From positions 95,832-159,831 of the forward strand of contig NZ_JBOCEF010000004.1 of NCBI RefSeq assembly GCF_050586345.1: a stretch of 64,000 nt of DNA, read 5' to 3'. The position numbers and the translations under genes are program-made. The stretch comes from JBOCEF01 sp050586345. GTDB lineage: Bacteria > Pseudomonadota > Alphaproteobacteria > Rhodobacterales > Rhodobacteraceae. A model generated the notes under the pieces. That model searched no databases. It worked only from the letters and a program-made list of their open reading frames with translations, and had not been told where the DNA came from. Numbering within the stretch: position 1 is the first letter of the stretch; each line of letters begins with the position of its first letter. Shown piece by piece: positions 61,127 to 64,000 of this stretch.

Positions 61127-61154
61127 GGGCCGCGCCGGGACACCGGCGCGGCCC
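61127..61154 (+). terminator. Rho-independent terminator of acnB
   Basis: Perfect 12-bp stem GGGCCGCGCCGG / CCGGCGCGGCCC with loop GACA, 40 bp after the acnB stop, followed by TTGCCGTTCCTT. Confidence 0.75.
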
Positions 61155-61223
61155 TTGCCGTTCCTTGCGTTCTCCGCGTTCCCCGGGGGGGGAGGGGGCG
61201 GACATCCCGGGGGGGCGGACATG

Positions 61224-61259
61224 AAAAGGGCGGCGCCGGTTCCCCGGCGCCGCCCTTTT
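61224..61259. terminator. Bidirectional terminator between acnB and the lipoprotein operon
   Basis: Perfect 16-bp stem with an AAAA/TTTT end and a 4-nt loop (61240-61243): arm AAAAGGGCGGCGCCGG. It gives a stem plus T-run on both strands, 26 bp after the last lipoprotein gene. Confidence 0.85.
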
Positions 61260-61285
61260 GGCATGCCCCCCGCGTGCGGGACGGT

Positions 61286-61699
61286 TCAGACCTGGTGGGG
61301 CTGCAGGAACAGCGACTGGCCGAGCGCGTCGAAGAACCTCTGGAACGCCTCGGGGGTCGAGATTTCCGACTGGTTGGCCTGCCCCGAGGCGCGCACGATG
61401 GTGGTCCCCGACTTGCCCCGCCGCACGGTCACGGTGAAGCGCGTCACGCCCCCGCCGAACCGGGTGGCCGAGACCGAGCCGAGGTCGGAATCGGCGCTGT
61501 CGATCACGAATTCCAGGTCCTGCAGCGCGGCGAGCACGGCCGAGAACACGGCCGCGCGGTCCTCCGTCTCGAAATACCGGGTGGAGATGGCGCGCTGCGC
61601 CGCCTGGGTGTTGGCGGTCTGCAGCACCTGCCGGGTGCTGTCGGCCTGGCAGCCGGCGGCCAGCGCCGCGAGGATGACGAGAGCGGACGTGCGGATCAC
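61286..61699 (-). CDS. Small lipoprotein, paralogue family member D
   Basis: 137 residues. Lipoprotein signal peptide with lipobox LAAGC (Cys17): ALVILAALAAGCQADS. The mature part shares a pattern with three neighbours: TRYFETEDRAAVFSAVLAAL then QDLEFVIDSADSDLGSVSAT, ending FFDALGQSLFL. The start is GTG at 61699, supported by GGGGAGGA upstream. It is the last gene of the operon. No known domain is recognised; probably outer-membrane anchored in the periplasm. Confidence 0.75.
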   Translation of the reverse strand: MIRTSALVILAALAAGCQADSTRQVLQTANTQAAQRAISTRYFETEDRAAVFSAVLAALQDLEFVIDSADSDLGSVSATRFGGGVTRFTVTVRRGKSGTTIVRASGQANQSEISTPEAFQRFFDALGQSLFLQPHQV

Positions 61700-61726
61700 G
61701 CGGGTTCCTCCCCTTCGGTCGATGGA

Positions 61727-62188
61727 TCAGATGTCGTTGGCGGTCAGGTAGGCGGATTGCGAGACCCGCTCGAAAAAACCCTGGTACAGCGCCGGGTCGT
61801 CCAGCGTCCGCCCCACCGGCAGCATCGCGCCGGGCCGGTGCAGCACCTTCTGGAAGGTCGCGCGCATCGCCGTGCCCATGTCGTCGGGCAGGCGGCGCAC
61901 GGTGACCTGCGCGCGCAGCTCGCCGCCCCGCGCCTTGTTCGCGACCAGCACGCCGGTCGCCATGTCGGTTTCCTGGATCGTGAAGCCGAGATCCTGCAGC
62001 GCGCCGACGGCCGACTGCATCATCAGGGCCTGGTCGGCGGTGTCGAAGCGCCGGGTCTGGAGGCGGCGCATGTCGACGGCCCCGGCCGAGGGGCTGAGCG
62101 CCGCGACCTGCTGTTCGGGCGTCGCCGCCCGGCAGGCGCCGAGCGCGGCCGCGGCCGCGCCCAGCAGGAACATCCGGCGGCCGCGCAT
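61727..62188 (-). CDS. Small lipoprotein, paralogue family member C
   Basis: 153 residues. Signal peptide MRGRRMFLLGAAAAALGAC with lipobox LGAC; the paired Arg resembles a Tat-like start but lacks the full motif. Shared family pattern: VDMRRLQTRRFDTADQALM and ALQDLGFTIQETDMATGVLV, ending GFFERVSQSAYL, which parallels the FFDALGQSLFL end of the next gene. ATGA overlap with the BamE-like gene. Function unknown. Confidence 0.75.
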   Translation of the reverse strand: MRGRRMFLLGAAAAALGACRAATPEQQVAALSPSAGAVDMRRLQTRRFDTADQALMMQSAVGALQDLGFTIQETDMATGVLVANKARGGELRAQVTVRRLPDDMGTAMRATFQKVLHRPGAMLPVGRTLDDPALYQGFFERVSQSAYLTANDI

Positions 62189-62595
62189 CAGAACGACGAC
62201 TGGCGGTAGCTGAAGTCGCTGACCCGGCCCTGCGCGTCGTACTTGATGATGACCGTGAGGGTGCGCTGGCTGACCGAGGCGGCGCCGGCGGCCTGGCCCG
62301 CGCCGAGGAACAGCACGTTCACCCCGCCCGCGGACTGCGAATAGGCGCGCTGGGTGGAGATCCGGTCATAGATCCAGGTCTCGCCCCCGCCGGGGATCGA
62401 GGAGACGACGTTGGGCGCGCCGAGCACGGCGGCCACCTCGCCGCCGGTCATGCCCTCGCGGATCTCGCGCTGCACGGTGCCGACGGTGAGCTTTTCTTCC
62501 TGCGGGGTCACCTCGGCGGCGTGCTGGCCGGCGGGCGCGCAGGCGCCGAGCGCCAGCGCCGACAGAAGGCCGAGGGTCAGGATGCTGCGGGTCAT
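62188..62595 (-). CDS. BamE/SmpA-like lipoprotein
   Basis: 135 residues from ATG at 62595 (a GTG at 62607 overlapping the previous stop is possible). Signal peptide MTRSILTLGLLSALALGAC with lipobox. The mature domain has the BamE/SmpA-like layout: LTVGTVQREIREGMTGGEV, AAVLGAPNVVSSIPGGGETW, IYDRIS and a final beta strand VIIKYDAQGRVSDFSYRQS. BamE assists outer-membrane protein assembly, but here the protein sits among paralogous lipoproteins of unknown role and is probably a specialised relative. Confidence 0.75.
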   Translation of the reverse strand: MTRSILTLGLLSALALGACAPAGQHAAEVTPQEEKLTVGTVQREIREGMTGGEVAAVLGAPNVVSSIPGGGETWIYDRISTQRAYSQSAGGVNVLFLGAGQAAGAASVSQRTLTVIIKYDAQGRVSDFSYRQSSF

Positions 62596-62603
62596 GGCGG
62601 GGA

Positions 62604-63128
62604 TCACTCCGTCTTCTCGGCGGCGGCCTTGCGCGCCTTCTCGGTGTTCAGTTCCGCGACCGGGCGCATGGCTTCGACCGGTGCGGCCTCGAGGCTTTCC
62701 TCGGCGACCTGGCGGCCGATCATGGCCTCGAGCGGGCGGAAGAAATTCTGCGCGTAGAATTCGGCGCTGTCGACCTGCGCCTCGAGCCGGGGCGAGACGA
62801 TCGAGGCGTTGGCGCGCACGGCGCTGCTGTTCTCGCCGCGCGGCTGCACCACGGCGGCGAGGCGCAGCGCGGACTGGCGCGTGCCGCTGACCGACATCGC
62901 GTCGGGCGAGACCTTCGTGATGCGGTAGCCGAGGTCGTGCATGGTGGCGATGACGCCGCGCATGGCGGCGTCGGCGTTCACCGGCAGGACGCGGGTCTGG
63001 ATGGTGCGCAGCTCGACCGCGCTCTTCTGGCTGGGCACGTAGCTGCCCGGCGCCGGGGCGCAGGCGCTGACCGCGGCGGCCAGGGCGATGACGGCGAGCG
63101 CGGGAACGGGGAAATGGATCCGGGTCAT
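62604..63128 (-). CDS. Small lipoprotein, paralogue family member B
   Basis: 174 residues from ATG at 63128. Signal peptide with lipobox VSAC (ALAVIALAAAVSACAPAPG). The family pattern is recognisable but more diverged: VELRTIQTRVLPVNADAAMR and TMHDLGYRITKVSPDAMSV, then FYAQNFFRPLEAMIG. A charged C-terminal tail (AELNTEKARKAAAEKTE) is unique to this copy. The start overlaps the upstream stop (TGATG). Function unknown. Confidence 0.73.
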   Translation of the reverse strand: MTRIHFPVPALAVIALAAAVSACAPAPGSYVPSQKSAVELRTIQTRVLPVNADAAMRGVIATMHDLGYRITKVSPDAMSVSGTRQSALRLAAVVQPRGENSSAVRANASIVSPRLEAQVDSAEFYAQNFFRPLEAMIGRQVAEESLEAAPVEAMRPVAELNTEKARKAAAEKTE

Positions 63129-63703
63129 CACTCGCTCCGGTGCAGGCCGCTGCGGACCTTGTCGAAAAAGCCGCTGGTGAATTCGGGCGCGTTGAGCTCC
63201 TCGGCGCGCGAGTTTCCGTCGTTGCGCGTCACGATCCGCTCGAAGGACACGCGCATCCGGGTCGAGTCGCCTTCATAGGGGGCGGTCGTCACGGTGGCGC
63301 GGATCACCTGGTCGGTATCCCAGGTGGGGTTGTAGCGGACGCCGAGCAGCGCGAGGCCGACGGTCAGCGCGATCTGGCCCGCGACTTCGCCGGTCTCGAC
63401 CGCGTCGCGATCCTTGGACCCGGCGAGGACGCCGTATTTCGCGGTGCTTTCCTCGATGGTGAAGCCGAGATCCTGCAGCGCCTGGGTGGTTTCGATCAGC
63501 AGCGCGCGTTCGTCGACGCCGTGGAAGGTCGCGGTCTGCAGCTCGCGCATCTCGACGGCGTTGGCGCGGGGGGCGCCGATCTGCATCGCGGCCTTGTTGG
63601 CCCATTCGGGGTCCTTGCAGCCCGCGAGGGGGGCGGCGAGGAGCGTGGCGCACAGCAGGGCCGAGGCGGCCCGGCGCGCGCGAAGCGGTGAGGTCTGCAG
63701 CAT
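63128..63703 (-). CDS. Lipoprotein, paralogue family member A, first gene of the operon
   Basis: 191 residues from ATG at 63703 (TTG at 63721 possible). Basic start MLQTSPLRARR, hydrophobic core and lipobox PLAGC. Family pattern: VEMRELQTATFHGVDERALL and ALQDLGFTIEESTAKYGVLA. Unlike its paralogues it has an extra hydrophobic stretch, GEVAGQIALTVGLALLGVRY, that could be a membrane or amphipathic segment. It ends SGFFDKVRSGLHRSE. TATTAA at 63730-63725 may be the -10 element of the operon. Function unknown. Confidence 0.75.
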   Translation of the reverse strand: MLQTSPLRARRAASALLCATLLAAPLAGCKDPEWANKAAMQIGAPRANAVEMRELQTATFHGVDERALLIETTQALQDLGFTIEESTAKYGVLAGSKDRDAVETGEVAGQIALTVGLALLGVRYNPTWDTDQVIRATVTTAPYEGDSTRMRVSFERIVTRNDGNSRAEELNAPEFTSGFFDKVRSGLHRSE

Positions 63704-63882
63704 GGAGAGGGCGCGGTCCAACTTTTAATACGGCGTTCAGGACGTTGTATCGTGAGCGGACGGGGGCAAGTCAACACCGGCGGGATCGGCCGGTTTGGAA
63801 ATACCGCGCCGTTGACGCTTGTCGCGATGGCGGGCCGCCTTGCCTGGGCGGGGGCGCGCTGCGGTCCAAGATGCGCAAACGA

Positions 63883-63916
63883 CGAACGCCCCAGCGCGGC
63901 TGCGCTGGGGCGTTCG
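63883..63916 (-). terminator. Terminator of the tRNA-fMet gene
   Basis: Perfect 15-bp stem (arm CGAACGCCCCAGCGC) with loop GGCT, 7 bp after the tRNA 3' CCA on the minus strand, followed by TCGTTTGCGC. Confidence 0.8.
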
Positions 63917-63923
63917 ATAGAAC

Positions 63924-64000
<77 letters not shown>

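Overview
The window is very GC-rich (roughly 70%) bacterial DNA and reads as an alphaproteobacterium, most probably Rhodobacterales. Supporting this are the gene content (TRAP and branched-chain-type ABC uptake systems, many IclR regulators, a GbcAB-type Rieske demethylase, an initiator tRNA with C1/A72) and the habit of packing genes into operons with ATGA stop/start overlaps. This placement is inferred from gene content; no phylogeny was computed.

Layout. 0-3.8 kb (+): the end of a biuret/ureide nitrogen-salvage operon, with the C-terminus of a formamidase-type amidase, a biuret hydrolase, an ABC ATPase, a second cysteine hydrolase (possibly for triuret) and a cupin. 3.9-8.2 kb (-): an aromatic-ring catabolic operon (extradiol VOC dioxygenase, MhpA-type hydroxylase, fumarylacetoacetase-family hydrolase, IclR regulator). 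8.6-14.4 kb (-): ilvD, a PEP-mutase/isocitrate-lyase-family lyase and a DctPQM TRAP transporter, then an M20 peptidase (+). 16-18.2 kb: a folded palindromic repeat, an Hsp70-like protein and a GFA-fold protein. 18.3-26.2 kb (+): an IclR regulator and a tight operon of biotin carboxyl carrier, biotin carboxylase, PycB-type carboxyltransferase, HAD protein, acetoacetyl-CoA synthetase and SDR. It is best explained as a biotin-dependent ketone carboxylation pathway and is one of the two strongest candidates for a new system.

26.3-36.3 kb (-): the second candidate, an operon of SARP-like regulator (broken), cytochrome P450, a split PEP-synthase-like phosphotransferase resembling phenylphosphate synthase, two HD-domain proteins flanking a frameshifted aldehyde dehydrogenase, an SDR and a 2Fe-2S ferredoxin. 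It ends in a classic terminator. 36.4-43 kb (+): a GMC alcohol oxidoreductase preceded by a possible leader peptide, then a LivJHMGF-type transporter whose binding protein is frameshifted and whose first permease has a stop codon. 43-47.8 kb: two SDRs, an aldehyde dehydrogenase with its catalytic core deleted, and an acyl-CoA dehydrogenase. Lesions are concentrated between 28 and 45 kb, which suggests either decay of a catabolic island or uncorrected sequencing errors.

48-64 kb returns to core functions: gbcAB with a divergent LysR gene, a fused cydDC with cydA, cydB and the small subunit cydX behind an FNR-like box, aconitase B, an operon of five small lipoproteins (four paralogous, one BamE-like), and an initiator tRNA-fMet exactly at the right edge. 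No rRNA, CRISPR array, insertion sequence or phage gene was seen.
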